This document shows, piece after piece, positions 39,586-49,579 of a DNA stretch of 64,000 nt. Below the pieces are notes generated by a model that saw only the letters and a program-made list of their open reading frames with translations, did not search any database and was not told the DNA's origin. This DNA is from Agarivorans sp. Alg241-V36. Lineage in GTDB: Bacteria > Pseudomonadota > Gammaproteobacteria > Enterobacterales > Celerinatantimonadaceae. Made by a program: the position numbers and the translations under genes. How positions within the stretch are numbered: position 1 is the stretch's first letter; every line of letters starts with the position of its first letter. The stretch covers positions 263,808 to 327,807 of the forward strand of contig NZ_UNRE01000003.1 of assembly GCF_900537085.1 (NCBI RefSeq), written 5' to 3'.

Positions 39586-40056
39586 ATGAACAAGATCCTT
39601 AGCATTCTATTCGCAAGCAGCTTTTTAGTTGCTTGCGATAGTAATGAAGTCGCCGATGTCTCTCTAGGTTTACTTACCACCAAAGACATCAAAATAAGTG
39701 TATTAAAGGATCCTTTAATCGACGGAGTGACTTGTCACATCGCCAACGTTGAAGCAGATCTAGACTTTGCAGATCCCAGTGATATGTCTATATCCTGTCG
39801 CCAAACCGGCGAAATAACCTCAGCTATGTTAGCCAACATTGATATGTCTAAATCAGGTGAAGTTGTTTTTAAAAAGTCCAAAAGCATTCTTTTTAAATCT
39901 TTAAAAATTAGACGCATCTTCGACGCCGAATCGCAGACCTTGATGTACTTGTCTTATTCAACCAAAGAAACCTCTGGCAGCTATAAACACAGTTTATCTA
40001 CAGTACCTTTATGGGGAACCAAAGCCTATAGCAGCGCGGATAGTGTTAACCAGTAG
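39586..40056 (+). CDS. creA: CreA family protein
   Basis: 156 residues with similarity to E. coli CreA along the mature part: DPLIDGVTCHIA, the AISCRQTGEI-like segment, EVVFKKSKSILFKSLKIRRIFD and YLSYSTK. Function of CreA is unknown. The N-terminus is a signal peptide with lipobox-like LVAC (cysteine 17), so this version may be a lipoprotein. Monocistronic, convergent with nagE. Confidence 0.85.
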   Translation: MNKILSILFASSFLVACDSNEVADVSLGLLTTKDIKISVLKDPLIDGVTCHIANVEADLDFADPSDMSISCRQTGEITSAMLANIDMSKSGEVVFKKSKSILFKSLKIRRIFDAESQTLMYLSYSTKETSGSYKHSLSTVPLWGTKAYSSADSVNQ

Positions 40057-40075
40057 CGACATAATGGCGTTTAAA

Positions 40076-40102
40076 CAAAAAAAGCCCTCTTAGTAAGAGG
40101 GC
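40076..40102 (-). terminator. Terminator of nagE
   Basis: GCCCTCTT (40084-40091), loop AGT, AAGAGGGC (40095-40102), with an A run on the left that gives a T run on the minus strand. Confidence 0.82.
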
Positions 40103-40140
40103 CAAGTATTACAGCACTATCAACAGTTAAGCTCTTGTCA

Positions 40141-41583
40141 TTATTTCGCCGCTAGCAATTTAAGCTCATTAGCAACAAATTCTACGTGCGGACCAATCAC
40201 CACTTGAACCGCCGTTTTACTAGGAACGATCACTCCTGGAACATGTTTCTTCAATTCACTTACGTTTACTTGGTCACTATCTTTCACTTCCAAACGAAGG
40301 CGTGTAGCGCAGTTATCTACTAATACTACGTTGTCGGTTCCACCCAACATGGTAAGTACTAAATCAGCTGTATCGCTATGCGAGCCACCAACGCTTAAGA
40401 TTGTTTCTTCTTCTGAAGCATCTTCACGACCCGGTGTTTTTAGGTTCATTTTGATGATCATTGTTTTGAAAACAAAGTAGTAAACAGCAAAGAATACTAA
40501 ACCTTGTGGAATCAACATGTACCAGTTGGTAGCAAGCGGATTACGTGAAGAAAGCACCATGTCAACCAAGCCTGCGCTAAATCCAAAGCCTGCCATCCAT
40601 TGCATCGATGCTGCGATAAATACCGAGATACCGGTAAGTAAAGCGTGTACAACATACAGCACTGGGGCTACGAACATAAAGGCAAACTCAAGCGGCTCAG
40701 TTACGCCGGTAAAGAATGAGGCCGTAGCAGCAGCAATCATAATTGAGGCTACTTTAGCTTTGTTTTCTGCTTTAGCAGTGTGGTAAATCGCCAAGGCAGC
40801 GCCTGGTAAACCAAACATCATGATTGGGAAGAAGCCAGCCATGTAGCGGCCTGTTTCGCCCGGTACAGCATCCGAAGCAACACTTAAGAATTTACCTAAG
40901 TCATTAATGCCAGCCATATCAAACCAGAACACTGCATTAAGTGCATGGTGCAAGCCAACAGGGATTAGCAAACGGTTAAAGAAGCCATAGATACCAGCAC
41001 CCACCGAGCCCATACCCGTGATACTTTCACCAAAGCTAACTAAGCCGCCAAAAATAAGTGGCCAGATGTACATCAATACAAAGGCAACCGCGATACCCGC
41101 TACCGAGGTAAGAATAGGAACAAGACGTTTGCCGCTAAAAAACGACAAGGCTTTATGCAGTTCAACTTGATAGAAGCGGTTATACAGCTCGGCCGCCATA
41201 ATACCGCTAATAATACCAACAAATTGGTTTTCAATTTTTGAGAAAGCCAGTGTGCTTGATTCATTTAATGTGACTAAGCCAATTTGCTCTACCGCGCCAG
41301 GCGAAAGCAAAGTGGTAATCACCATATAACCAATAAAGCCGGCTAACGCAGCTGCACCGTCTTTATCACGAGACATACCATAAGCAATACCAATGGCGAA
41401 CAATACCGACATATTATCGATAATGGCAGCACCAGACTTAATTAAAAATGCCGCTAAGGCGCTATTGCCGCCCCATCCGTTTGGATCGATCCAGTACCCT
41501 ATTCCCATTAAAATGGCCGCAGCAGGTAGCACTGCAACGGGCACCATTAAGGCTCGACCAATTTTTTGTAAATAGCTAAACAT
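40141..41583 (-). CDS. nagE: N-acetylglucosamine PTS permease, EIICB (NagE type)
   Basis: Imports and phosphorylates N-acetylglucosamine. The 480-residue protein has an EIIC membrane domain (about 1-370, with ten or so helices and the GVTEPLEFAFMFVAP substrate loop) and a C-terminal EIIB domain with the phosphorylated cysteine in VDNCATRLRLEV. The EIIA domain of E. coli NagE is absent, so it must use a separate EIIA. The ATG at 41583 follows AGGGA; the ATG four codons upstream overlaps that site. Divergent from nagB. Confidence 0.92.
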   Translation of the reverse strand: MFSYLQKIGRALMVPVAVLPAAAILMGIGYWIDPNGWGGNSALAAFLIKSGAAIIDNMSVLFAIGIAYGMSRDKDGAAALAGFIGYMVITTLLSPGAVEQIGLVTLNESSTLAFSKIENQFVGIISGIMAAELYNRFYQVELHKALSFFSGKRLVPILTSVAGIAVAFVLMYIWPLIFGGLVSFGESITGMGSVGAGIYGFFNRLLIPVGLHHALNAVFWFDMAGINDLGKFLSVASDAVPGETGRYMAGFFPIMMFGLPGAALAIYHTAKAENKAKVASIMIAAATASFFTGVTEPLEFAFMFVAPVLYVVHALLTGISVFIAASMQWMAGFGFSAGLVDMVLSSRNPLATNWYMLIPQGLVFFAVYYFVFKTMIIKMNLKTPGREDASEEETILSVGGSHSDTADLVLTMLGGTDNVVLVDNCATRLRLEVKDSDQVNVSELKKHVPGVIVPSKTAVQVVIGPHVEFVANELKLLAAK

Positions 41584-41699
41584 AGTATCCCTCATTATGG
41601 TTATTAATAACCAAATTCAATTTTCCAGTAGCATTTGCCAATTCGACCTTGGTGGTCATTTCTAAGCGTTGTGTTGATTAATGTTCCACCAAGAACTTA

Positions 41700-41801
41700 A
41701 TTCGCAGTGTAAATAATAAAAATTCACACGCAAATAAAGAACCGCAAAAGTGTGACAAAAGCCCAAAGAAATCCGGCTAAAAAGTGCTTTTAGTCACACT
41801 T
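41700..41801. promoter_or_regulatory. Divergent nagE/nagB control region with inverted repeats
   Basis: AAGTGTGAC (41748-41756) and GTCACACTT (41793-41801) are exact inverted copies 36 bases apart. A nearer palindrome CTAAAA/TTTTAG lies at 41777-41793. A looser pair TTCGCAGTGT and ACACGCAAA lies at 41701-41734. These are candidate operators for the ROK regulator encoded downstream or half-sites for CRP (TGTGA). Which protein binds cannot be told from sequence. Confidence 0.55.
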
Positions 41802-41869
41802 AAACGAAAACTTATTTTTCAAAGAGAATTAAATTGCTAAACTAAGCCTAAATTTAGTGGAGAACTATC

Positions 41870-42667
41870 ATGAGATTAATACCCCTACTCGACAAAACCC
41901 AAGTGGGACAATGGTCTGCCCTTTATATCGCGGAGAAAATTAAGTCTTACAAGCCTACCGCTGAACGACCATTTGTATTAGGTTGCCCAACCGGCGGTAC
42001 TCCGCTAGCCACCTACCAACACTTAATTGAGTTACATAAGCAAGGCGAGTTAAGTTTTGAACACGTTGTTACTTTTAATATGGATGAATATGTCGGGATC
42101 CCCAGCGACCACCCCGAAAGCTACTACAGCTTTATGCATAACAACTTTTTCTCACACATAGACATCCCCGCAGAAAACATTAACTTGCTTGATGGAAACG
42201 CAGAAGACCTAGAAGCAGAGTGCGCCAGATACGAAGCAAAAATTAAGCAATACGGAAAAATAAACTTATTTATGGGTGGTGTTGGTGTAGACGGCCACAT
42301 TGCTTTTAACGAACCGGCTTCGTCTTTGGCCTCTAGAACACGGGTTAAAACACTGACTGAAGATACCCGCATGGTAAATTCACGCTTCTTCGACAACTTA
42401 GAACAAGTGCCAAAACTGGCGCTCACCGTTGGAGTTGGAACCCTACTTGATTCCGAAGAAATACTCATATTGGTGACCGGACACAACAAAGCCCAAGCAC
42501 TAGAAGCCGCTGTAGAAGGCAGCGTGAATCATCTTTGGACTATTTCTGCCCTACAACTTCATCCTAAAGCGATGATAGTATGTGACCAACCTTCCACTAT
42601 GGAATTGAAAGTAAAAACAGTACGTTACTTTCATGAGCTGGAAGCTGAAAACATTAAGAACATTTAG
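41870..42667 (+). CDS. nagB: Glucosamine-6-phosphate deaminase
   Basis: Converts glucosamine-6-phosphate to fructose-6-phosphate and ammonia. 265 residues. Motifs include [12 protein letters not shown] (phosphate binding), NMDEYVG (catalytic aspartate) and [14 protein letters not shown] (catalytic histidine loop). First gene of nagB-nagA-ROK regulator, 9 bases before nagA. GTGGAG precedes the ATG. Confidence 0.97.
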   Translation: MRLIPLLDKTQVGQWSALYIAEKIKSYKPTAERPFVLGCPTGGTPLATYQHLIELHKQGELSFEHVVTFNMDEYVGIPSDHPESYYSFMHNNFFSHIDIPAENINLLDGNAEDLEAECARYEAKIKQYGKINLFMGGVGVDGHIAFNEPASSLASRTRVKTLTEDTRMVNSRFFDNLEQVPKLALTVGVGTLLDSEEILILVTGHNKAQALEAAVEGSVNHLWTISALQLHPKAMIVCDQPSTMELKVKTVRYFHELEAENIKNI

Positions 42668-42676
42668 GATTAGCCA

Positions 42677-43813
42677 ATGATGTACGCCCTAACCAATGCA
42701 TTAGTATTTGATGGTAGTGAATTACTTAACGGCTATTCAGTGCTTATTGAGAACAACAAAATCAGTTCGGTGGTGCCTAATCAGCAAGTATCACCACAAA
42801 TTAACAGCATAGACTTAAATGGCTCGGTACTTTGCCCAGGTTTTATCGACCTACAGCTAAACGGCTGCGGTGGAGTGATGCTCAATGGCGACTTTACTAG
42901 CGCTAACTTAGATCGCATGCATCAAACTAATTTAAGAAGTGGCGCGACTAACTTTATGCCTACCCTTATCACCACCAATGATCAGGAAATGGAGCAAGCT
43001 GTTGCTGTATCTAGAGAACATAGCCAACACCACGGCACTGTTAATTTAGGTCTTCACTTAGAGGGCCCCTACTTAAGTGTTGATAAGAAAGGCATTCATA
43101 GCGAAAAGCTGATTCGCCAACTCAACCAACAACGCTTGCGCTTTTTACTCGACAATCATGACGCAGTAAAAAAAGTTACCCTTGCACCAGAGCAAGTTGA
43201 ACTATCTAGCATCGCGGCCCTTAAAGAAGCCGGAATATTAGTCTCTTTAGGCCATACCAACGCCAACTACCAGCAAGCCAGTGAAGCTATAGAAGCAGGC
43301 GCTGGCTTTGCCACTCACCTGTTTAATGCCATGAGCCCAATGACCGGACGAGAGCCTGGTGTTGTAGGCGCGATTTTTGACCACAATCTCTATGCTGGCA
43401 TCATCGTAGATGGACACCACGTCTCTAACGCCAACGTGCGAATAGCGAAACGCTTATTGCGCCACAAACTGTGCTTAGTTAGTGACGCAACCGCAGCAGC
43501 TGGTGCCGATATAAGCAGCTTTGATTTTGTTGGACGTAAGATCACAGTTCAAGATGGGATTTGCTTTGGCGATGATGGTACACTCGGCGGTTCTGCTTTA
43601 ACCATGATTGAAGCAGTAAAAAACTGCGTACAATCAGTAGGTTTATCTCTTCGAGATAGTTTAAGAATGGCTTCTTTGTACCCAGCAACCGCAATTAACA
43701 GGGATCAAGACTTAGGCAGAATCAAGGCAGGTTACGCCGCAAACTTAACCGCTTTTGATCAAGATTTTAATGTCACCCTTGCAATTAGCGACGGCCAATT
43801 GACTCAGTTTTAA
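42677..43813 (+). CDS. nagA: N-acetylglucosamine-6-phosphate deacetylase
   Basis: Removes the acetyl group to give glucosamine-6-phosphate for NagB. 378 residues in the amidohydrolase fold. Metal and substrate residues are seen in LHLEGPYLS, SLGHTNA, THLFNAMSPM and the catalytic aspartate in LVSDATAAAG. Two adjacent ATG codons (42677, 42680) are possible. Eight bases separate it from the regulator gene. Confidence 0.96.
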   Translation: MMYALTNALVFDGSELLNGYSVLIENNKISSVVPNQQVSPQINSIDLNGSVLCPGFIDLQLNGCGGVMLNGDFTSANLDRMHQTNLRSGATNFMPTLITTNDQEMEQAVAVSREHSQHHGTVNLGLHLEGPYLSVDKKGIHSEKLIRQLNQQRLRFLLDNHDAVKKVTLAPEQVELSSIAALKEAGILVSLGHTNANYQQASEAIEAGAGFATHLFNAMSPMTGREPGVVGAIFDHNLYAGIIVDGHHVSNANVRIAKRLLRHKLCLVSDATAAAGADISSFDFVGRKITVQDGICFGDDGTLGGSALTMIEAVKNCVQSVGLSLRDSLRMASLYPATAINRDQDLGRIKAGYAANLTAFDQDFNVTLAISDGQLTQF

Positions 43814-43821
43814 TCAAAAAA

Positions 43822-45039
43822 ATGAATGATAAATTAATCGTAAATGTAGATAAAGTTAAGCAAGTAAATACTGCTGCAGTATACGGCATGATTGACCAAC
43901 AAGGGCCAATCTCGCGGGTAAAAATTGCAGAGCAAAGCCAGCTAGCGCCTGCCAGCGTGACTAAAATCACTCGCCAACTGCTAGCAACCGGTTTAGTTAA
44001 AGAAGTAGCCCAACAGGCCTCTACCGGAGGGCGCCGCGCTATCTCTTTAATGGCAGAACAAGGCAGTTACTTCTTTATCTCGGTACGATTGGGTCGTGGA
44101 GCTTTAGATATCTCGCTATTTGACTTAAGCGGTATATCTCATGCCCACGACAAATTGTCGGTAAACGAGCTTGAGCAAGATCCGTTAACCAAAGAGCTAC
44201 TAGACAAAATCGCTGGTTTCATTTCACAACATGTTAGCGAACAAAAACAACTTATCGCCGTAGCAGTAACCTTGTCTGGTTTAGTTAATCCTGGAGAAGG
44301 TATCGTAGTTTATACCCCACACTACCAACTACGTGATTGCCCGCTAGGTGAAATGATCGAGAGCCGCTTCGGCTTACCTGCTTATATCGGTAACGATACT
44401 CGCGCAATGGCACTAGCAGAACACTATTTTGGCGCGACCAAAGACTGTTTAGATTCGATACTCATAACAGTGCATAGCGGCACTAGCGCGGGCATCATTG
44501 TTAATGGCCAAGTATTTATGAGCCAACACCGCGATGTTGGCGAAATTGGCCATATTCAAGTAGATCCATTAGGCAAAAAGTGCCAGTGTGGCAATGTGGG
44601 TTGTCTCGAAACTATTGTCTCTAACACTGCCATTGTAGCGCGTTTGCGGGAGCTAATTGAGCAAGGCAGCCCCAGCATTCTTCAAACGGGCTTTAACATT
44701 GAAGACGTATGTTTTGCTGCTAAGCAAGGTGACATGTTATGCCGCCAAGTACTGCAACGCGTCGCCACAGTATTAGGCAGCAGCATTGCTATCGCGATTA
44801 ACTTATTTCACCCGCAAAAAATTGTCTTAGCCGGTGAAATAATGGCTGCTGAAGAAATTTTAGTACCCACCATTAAGCAATGTATTCAGCATCAAGCCTT
44901 AAGCTCTTTTGCCGATGACTTGCCCGTGCAGGCGGCACACTTTCAAAACAACCCTACCATTGGTGGCCTAGCGCTAGTTAAGCGAGCCCTGCTCGACGGC
45001 AGCTTATTGATCCGCTTAATCAATCAAAAGCCGGAATAA
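43822..45039 (+). CDS. nagC: ROK-family transcriptional regulator, NagC type
   Basis: 405 residues. An N-terminal winged helix-turn-helix (about 14-65, ISRVKIAEQSQLAPASVTKITRQLL) is followed by a ROK sugar-kinase-like domain. The ROK zinc site is clear in HIQVDPLGKKCQCGNVGCLE. From its position it probably represses the nag genes and is released by GlcNAc-6-phosphate, as NagC is in E. coli. Mlc is a sister protein with similar sequence, so the name rests partly on context. Confidence 0.88.
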   Translation: MNDKLIVNVDKVKQVNTAAVYGMIDQQGPISRVKIAEQSQLAPASVTKITRQLLATGLVKEVAQQASTGGRRAISLMAEQGSYFFISVRLGRGALDISLFDLSGISHAHDKLSVNELEQDPLTKELLDKIAGFISQHVSEQKQLIAVAVTLSGLVNPGEGIVVYTPHYQLRDCPLGEMIESRFGLPAYIGNDTRAMALAEHYFGATKDCLDSILITVHSGTSAGIIVNGQVFMSQHRDVGEIGHIQVDPLGKKCQCGNVGCLETIVSNTAIVARLRELIEQGSPSILQTGFNIEDVCFAAKQGDMLCRQVLQRVATVLGSSIAIAINLFHPQKIVLAGEIMAAEEILVPTIKQCIQHQALSSFADDLPVQAAHFQNNPTIGGLALVKRALLDGSLLIRLINQKPE

Positions 45040-45156
45040 GCAAAAGAATGTAGCGCAGCAACTAATCAGCAAACTGGAACTTAAAACACTGTAAAGCATA
45101 GGAATGATTGATATTTTTATGCTTTACTTGTGAGGTCTATGCAAAAGGATTGCTTA

Positions 45157-46716
45157 ATGCGGATATTCTCACCTCGAACCGTTGTAATCAGCAGCGGTTT
45201 TTTCACCTGCGCTCTGATGGTTTACATCGCCTTTATGCTGCTCTCAGCAGATATTAGTGAAAGCCAACGCCGCTACGCCCACAATACCATTACCCTCACT
45301 CAAACAGTTATTTACGACTCCCTTCAAGCTTTAGACGACCTAGAAAAGCTAGATATAAATGATTGCAGTGAAGCCTCTCTCACTAAAATGCGCCAAACAG
45401 TATACTTAAGCAGTTATATACGTGATGTAGGCTTATTAAAAGACGAGCGACTCCTTTGTACCAGTGTTGGCGGCTTACTCAAAGAGCCGGTAACTTTAGA
45501 CCCTCCGTCTTTTTCTACCTCTCTAGGTTTTGATATTTGGCTTAATACGCAGCTCATCATCTTTGATTACCTGCATTCAGGTGTGGTAATTCGCCGGGGC
45601 AACTTTAATGTTGTAATTGATAACAGTACCTTTGCGCCGCTCGAATATGGTGATAATCAATGGGAACTAGTGTCAGATAGAAAAGAAAATGCCATTCATC
45701 TCACCGGCACCCAAGGCATTTATAAAGACACCGGCACCTTGGTTTATGAGGAAGTCACCGACAACTATCACTACTTCCACCGCTGCAGCGAAAACTACGA
45801 TTTTTGTATCGCTCTTAGCCTTTACAATTACACCCTAATTAAAAACAAAGCCTGGTTTCTGGTCTTCTCGATTTTATTCAGCCTAGCCTTTGGAATCTTA
45901 GCTAGCATCGGCTCTGAATCATTATTTAAACGCCACAGCAGCACCAACTCTCGACTACGTCGAGGTTTACGTAAACAGTATTTTTATTATCAAGTTCAGC
46001 CATTGGTGGACTTAAAAACTAAACGAGTGATTGGCGGTGAGGTATTAGCACGCTTTAAGGATCCGCATGGCGAACTTTATCCAGACCAATTTATTGGTGA
46101 GATCCGCGCCTTAAAACTCACTTGGCCGTTTACTTTATTAGTGATGAAGAATGCGCTGAAGGACTTACAGGCCACGGGTGCAATCCGAAATGATTGCAAA
46201 ATTAGCTTTAATATTTTTCCTAACGACGTTGAAAACAACAACATCGACGAGTTAAAAAACCTGCAGGAGATAAAAGATTTCTCGGGTAATATCACTCTAG
46301 AGATAACTGAAGATTTGCAGCTAGACAGCTTAGTCGCCAACCAAAATATTAACCGAGTCATCAAACAAGGTTTTGAAGTAGCCATTGACGACTTTGGTAC
46401 CGGCTACTCTAATCTTGCACAACTCAAAAGTTTTCGCTGCCAATACTTAAAAATAGACAAGAGCTTTGTATTCGATTTGGAAGCTGGCTCTATCCGCTCT
46501 TCACTGGTGCCGCACATGGTAGATATTGCGCATAAATCAGATTTAAAAGTGATTGCAGAAGGCATAGAAAACATTATGCAAAGCAAAGTGCTAGAAGATC
46601 TAGGTGTTGAATATGGCCAAGGCTGGATGTTTGGCAAGCCAATGTCGGTAGAAAAATTTATAGAAGCCTATCAACGCACTAATAAACCTGACGAAGGCTC
46701 CTCGCCCAAGCTCTGA
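45157..46716 (+). CDS. CSS-motif cyclic-di-GMP phosphodiesterase (EAL domain)
   Basis: Hydrolyses cyclic di-GMP. Two membrane helices (about 6-28 and 236-256 from this start) flank a periplasmic CSS domain: the motif appears as DCSEASLTKMRQTVYLSSYIRDVG. In E. coli such domains are controlled by periplasmic disulfide state. The EAL domain has EVL instead of EAL (GGEVLARF) but keeps the glutamate; DDFGTGYSNL and EGIE are intact, so activity is likely. I chose 45157 because AAGGA lies 7 bases upstream; in-frame starts at 45139 and 45130 are possible. Confidence 0.9.
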   Translation: MRIFSPRTVVISSGFFTCALMVYIAFMLLSADISESQRRYAHNTITLTQTVIYDSLQALDDLEKLDINDCSEASLTKMRQTVYLSSYIRDVGLLKDERLLCTSVGGLLKEPVTLDPPSFSTSLGFDIWLNTQLIIFDYLHSGVVIRRGNFNVVIDNSTFAPLEYGDNQWELVSDRKENAIHLTGTQGIYKDTGTLVYEEVTDNYHYFHRCSENYDFCIALSLYNYTLIKNKAWFLVFSILFSLAFGILASIGSESLFKRHSSTNSRLRRGLRKQYFYYQVQPLVDLKTKRVIGGEVLARFKDPHGELYPDQFIGEIRALKLTWPFTLLVMKNALKDLQATGAIRNDCKISFNIFPNDVENNNIDELKNLQEIKDFSGNITLEITEDLQLDSLVANQNINRVIKQGFEVAIDDFGTGYSNLAQLKSFRCQYLKIDKSFVFDLEAGSIRSSLVPHMVDIAHKSDLKVIAEGIENIMQSKVLEDLGVEYGQGWMFGKPMSVEKFIEAYQRTNKPDEGSSPKL

Positions 46717-46744
46717 TAGTTTTGCCGACTACACTCCAAACATG

Positions 46745-46773
46745 AAAAAGGACAGCGGTTTGCTGTCCTTTTC
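46745..46773. terminator. Bidirectional terminator between the EAL gene and feoC
   Basis: AAGGACAGC (46749-46756 with flanking A) pairs with GCTGTCCTT (46762-46770) around GGTTT; A and T runs on both sides. Confidence 0.87.
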
Positions 46774-46797
46774 TGATTAGTCTTTCTATTTGTCGAC

Positions 46798-47040
46798 TTA
46801 GCAAGTTACGCCAATAGCGTTATCGTTTTGCCAGTAAAGCTGCCACTGCTCTTCACTAGCACTACAACCACAGCCTTTATTGCATGAACCTAATTTTACA
46901 ACTCGCAGCTTATGGCGTTTCACCCAAGGTTGCAGCATAGCAAGGGCGGCGTCATCACTAAGCGAAAAATGCTTAGCAACTTGATTTAGTAACACGCCAG
47001 GGTTTTCTTCAATATAGCTTCTAAGCGCTTGTAGTATCAT
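46798..47040 (-). CDS. feoC: FeoC-like small winged-helix protein
   Basis: 80 residues: an N-terminal winged helix (MILQALRSYIEENPGVLLNQVAKHF) and a cysteine cluster SCNKGCGC that could bind a [4Fe-4S] cluster, as in Klebsiella FeoC. FeoC is thought to protect or sense for FeoB. Its start overlaps the feoB coding sequence by 20 bases, so it is translated with it. Ends in a further cysteine (GVTC). Confidence 0.85.
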   Translation of the reverse strand: MILQALRSYIEENPGVLLNQVAKHFSLSDDAALAMLQPWVKRHKLRVVKLGSCNKGCGCSASEEQWQLYWQNDNAIGVTC

Positions 47041-49279
47041 AGTGCTCTGCCTTTTGACGCTTTAAAAACAGTACCCAAACACTTAATACAATCACCATAG
47101 CCACTAACAACACACTGGATGACATAGGTGCTTGCTGCCAAGTAGCCGCTTGATAGTAAATAGTCGAGGTGCAGTAAGCGAGTAAGGTAGACCATACTCC
47201 AATTAACCTTGCCCATTTAAGCCCAAGCTCTTTAACCAAAGCGCCCATTGCCGCTGCACAAGGCATGTAGAGCAAAATAAACAACATGAAGGATACTGCC
47301 GATGCTTGGCTAAAGTGCTGTGATAACTGCGACATTGTGCCAACATCTACTTCGTTGATTTCTGCAGCGCTGGTTAAATCCTCAGCTTCTTCAATGGCAA
47401 TGCCCAGCGGGTCGCCATAATCAAGATCGTTGAAGTTATCGATGATGCTTTGCCCAGCCTCTTGGAAACGCCCTAGATAAGTCCACGCTTCGGCCTCTTC
47501 ATTTGGGTCGGCATAAAGGCTGTTTAAGGTGCCAATTACTGCTTCTTTGGCAAACAGGCCGGTTACAATACCTACAGTGGCGGGCCAGTTGTCTTGCTCA
47601 ATGCCCATTGGGCTAAATACCGGTGTAACAAATTGACTAGCTCGAGCTAAAATTGAGTGCTCTTGACCTTCAGCATCCAACTCACCGCCGGTCCCTACGT
47701 GGTTAAGAACACTTAATATCGCTACCACTAGAACAATGGTTTTGCCCGCGCCAACTATAAAGCCTCGCACTTTTTGCCAAGTAAGTAGCAATACCCCAAA
47801 CACTGTTGGGAACTGGTAGTCTGGCAGTTCAAGTACTGAGTCCTGAGCAGTGCCAGGTAGTAGAGTGTACTTAAGCAGCAAGCCAGTAATAATAGCGGCG
47901 ATGATGCCCACAATGTACAGAGCAAAAACCATATTCTGGCCTTGCTCTGGGAAAAATGCTGCCACAAACAAAGCATATACCGGCAAACGCGCACCACAAG
48001 ACATAAACGGACTCATGGCTGAGGTTAGCACTCGTTCACGGTGCTTTTCTAATACTCGGGTGGCCATAATAGCTGGCACTGTACAGCCAAAACCCATAAG
48101 CATTGGCACAAAGGCTTTACCGGGTAAACCGATAACCTGCATGGCGCGGTCTACAACGAAAGCTGCGCGCGCTAAGTAACCAGAGCTTTCTAGCAAGGCT
48201 AAGAATAAATACAAACACGCGATCACCGGAATAAAGGTGGCCACGGTTTGTATGCCTACCCCCACTCCACTGGCCAATACAATGGTCGCCCATTCTGGCG
48301 CACCAATACCGGCCAATAGTTCGCTCACACCATCAACAAAAATAGTACCAGCGGTAATATCGAAAAAGTCGATAAACACTGCACCACCATTAATGGCGAA
48401 CATAAACATCAGGTACATAACACCTAAAAAGGCTGGAATGCCTATCCAACGGTTAAGCAATACTTTATCTAATAGCTCAGAATAGTCGCGGCTTAACTGG
48501 CCTTTTTTACTGATACAACTTTGGGTAAGTTGGTAAATAAAGCTATAGCGGCTGTCGGCAAGTTCCAAGTCAACGTCCGTCGTCGAGAATTGGCCTAGCG
48601 CTTGGTTCACCTCTAGCTGTAAATCGGGTTCTAACTGCTCGTTTAACCATGGGTCATGCTCAATTAAGCGAAGAATCTGGCCTTTATTTAAACTAAGCTT
48701 TTGCTGCCACTCGGAGCTAAAGGCTTCAATCTCAGGTGTGTATTCTAGGCTTAACGCTGGCGCTTGCTGCGCTTGTTCCATTAACTTAGGTAGATTGCGC
48801 TTAAAGTCATTCACTTGCTTTTTAGAGGTGGCTGACAAACATACAACAGGCAACTTAAACTGCTCACTAAACTGCTTCACTTTAATATTAAGTAGCTTAG
48901 CTTTTGCAGTGTCCATTTTATTAAGAACCAGAACCACTGGTAAGCCAAGCTCTTTAAGCTGAATGCTTAAATACAGGCTACGCTCTACTGCGCTGGCATC
49001 AATGACATTAATCACAAGGTCGAGCGGCTCAGATTGCAAGAACTCACAAGCTATTCGCTCATCTAATGAGCTTTTATCTAGCTGAGGATCAATGTTGTAT
49101 ACGCCCGGTAAGTCTACAACTTCTGCTTGCCAATCAGCTTGGCGGATCCACCCAGACTTTTTGTCTACGGTAATCCCACTAAAATTGCCTACTTTTTGCT
49201 TACTGCCGGTTAAAGCGTTAAACAAGGTACTTTTACCGCTATTAGGATTTCCTACGGTGGCTATCATATGTTTGTTCAT
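47021..49279 (-). CDS. feoB: Ferrous iron transporter FeoB
   Basis: Inner-membrane Fe2+ importer with an N-terminal G-protein domain: G1 GNPNSGKST (11-19), G3 DLPGVYNI, G4 NKMD. A helical GDI-like spacer follows, then two Gate-motif membrane bundles (GFGCTVPAIMATRVLEKHRER and FAKEAVIGTLNSLY). Length of 752 residues is normal. Its start overlaps feoA by 4 bases. Expected control: Fur and FNR sites upstream of feoA. Confidence 0.96.
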   Translation of the reverse strand: MNKHMIATVGNPNSGKSTLFNALTGSKQKVGNFSGITVDKKSGWIRQADWQAEVVDLPGVYNIDPQLDKSSLDERIACEFLQSEPLDLVINVIDASAVERSLYLSIQLKELGLPVVLVLNKMDTAKAKLLNIKVKQFSEQFKLPVVCLSATSKKQVNDFKRNLPKLMEQAQQAPALSLEYTPEIEAFSSEWQQKLSLNKGQILRLIEHDPWLNEQLEPDLQLEVNQALGQFSTTDVDLELADSRYSFIYQLTQSCISKKGQLSRDYSELLDKVLLNRWIGIPAFLGVMYLMFMFAINGGAVFIDFFDITAGTIFVDGVSELLAGIGAPEWATIVLASGVGVGIQTVATFIPVIACLYLFLALLESSGYLARAAFVVDRAMQVIGLPGKAFVPMLMGFGCTVPAIMATRVLEKHRERVLTSAMSPFMSCGARLPVYALFVAAFFPEQGQNMVFALYIVGIIAAIITGLLLKYTLLPGTAQDSVLELPDYQFPTVFGVLLLTWQKVRGFIVGAGKTIVLVVAILSVLNHVGTGGELDAEGQEHSILARASQFVTPVFSPMGIEQDNWPATVGIVTGLFAKEAVIGTLNSLYADPNEEAEAWTYLGRFQEAGQSIIDNFNDLDYGDPLGIAIEEAEDLTSAAEINEVDVGTMSQLSQHFSQASAVSFMLFILLYMPCAAAMGALVKELGLKWARLIGVWSTLLAYCTSTIYYQAATWQQAPMSSSVLLVAMVIVLSVWVLFLKRQKAEHYDTTSA

Positions 49280-49503
49280 AGACTATCCACCTCAATCGCT
49301 TTGGCTTGGCCATTACTTAGCGCAAGGTTAATTCCAGGTGCAGAAACTTGAATTGGGTCCCCAAGTGGAGCACGCCTAATAATGGTTAAGGTAGTATTGG
49401 GCAAAATACCCAATGACATAAGCTTTTTGCGCATTGCTCGGGGTAAGCCCTTCAGGCTCAATATTTGGGCCTTTTGACCAGTGGCTATTTCATCCAATGA
49501 CAT
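49276..49503 (-). CDS. feoA: Ferrous iron transport accessory protein FeoA
   Basis: 75-residue SH3-like protein that assists FeoB. Typical segments: MSLDEIATGQKAQILSL at the start, MSLGILPNTTLTIIRRAPLGDPI in the middle. First gene of feoABC, with a ribosome-binding site GGAGG just before the ATG. Start overlaps nothing upstream; the stop overlaps feoB by 4 bases. Confidence 0.95.
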   Translation of the reverse strand: MSLDEIATGQKAQILSLKGLPRAMRKKLMSLGILPNTTLTIIRRAPLGDPIQVSAPGINLALSNGQAKAIEVDSL

Positions 49504-49528
49504 GGAACCTCCATACCTAAGTCTAAAT

Positions 49529-49547
49529 AATAATGATTTTCATTTGA
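49529..49547 (-). promoter_or_regulatory. Fur box before feoA
   Basis: AATAATGATTTTCATTTGA matches the 19-base Fur consensus at 13 positions, with the TAATGAT/TCATT core intact. Located 26-44 bases before the feoA start, where iron-loaded Fur would block the promoter. Confidence 0.75.
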
Positions 49548-49579
49548 TTTCATTGTGCGACACACATCACTGTTCCGTG

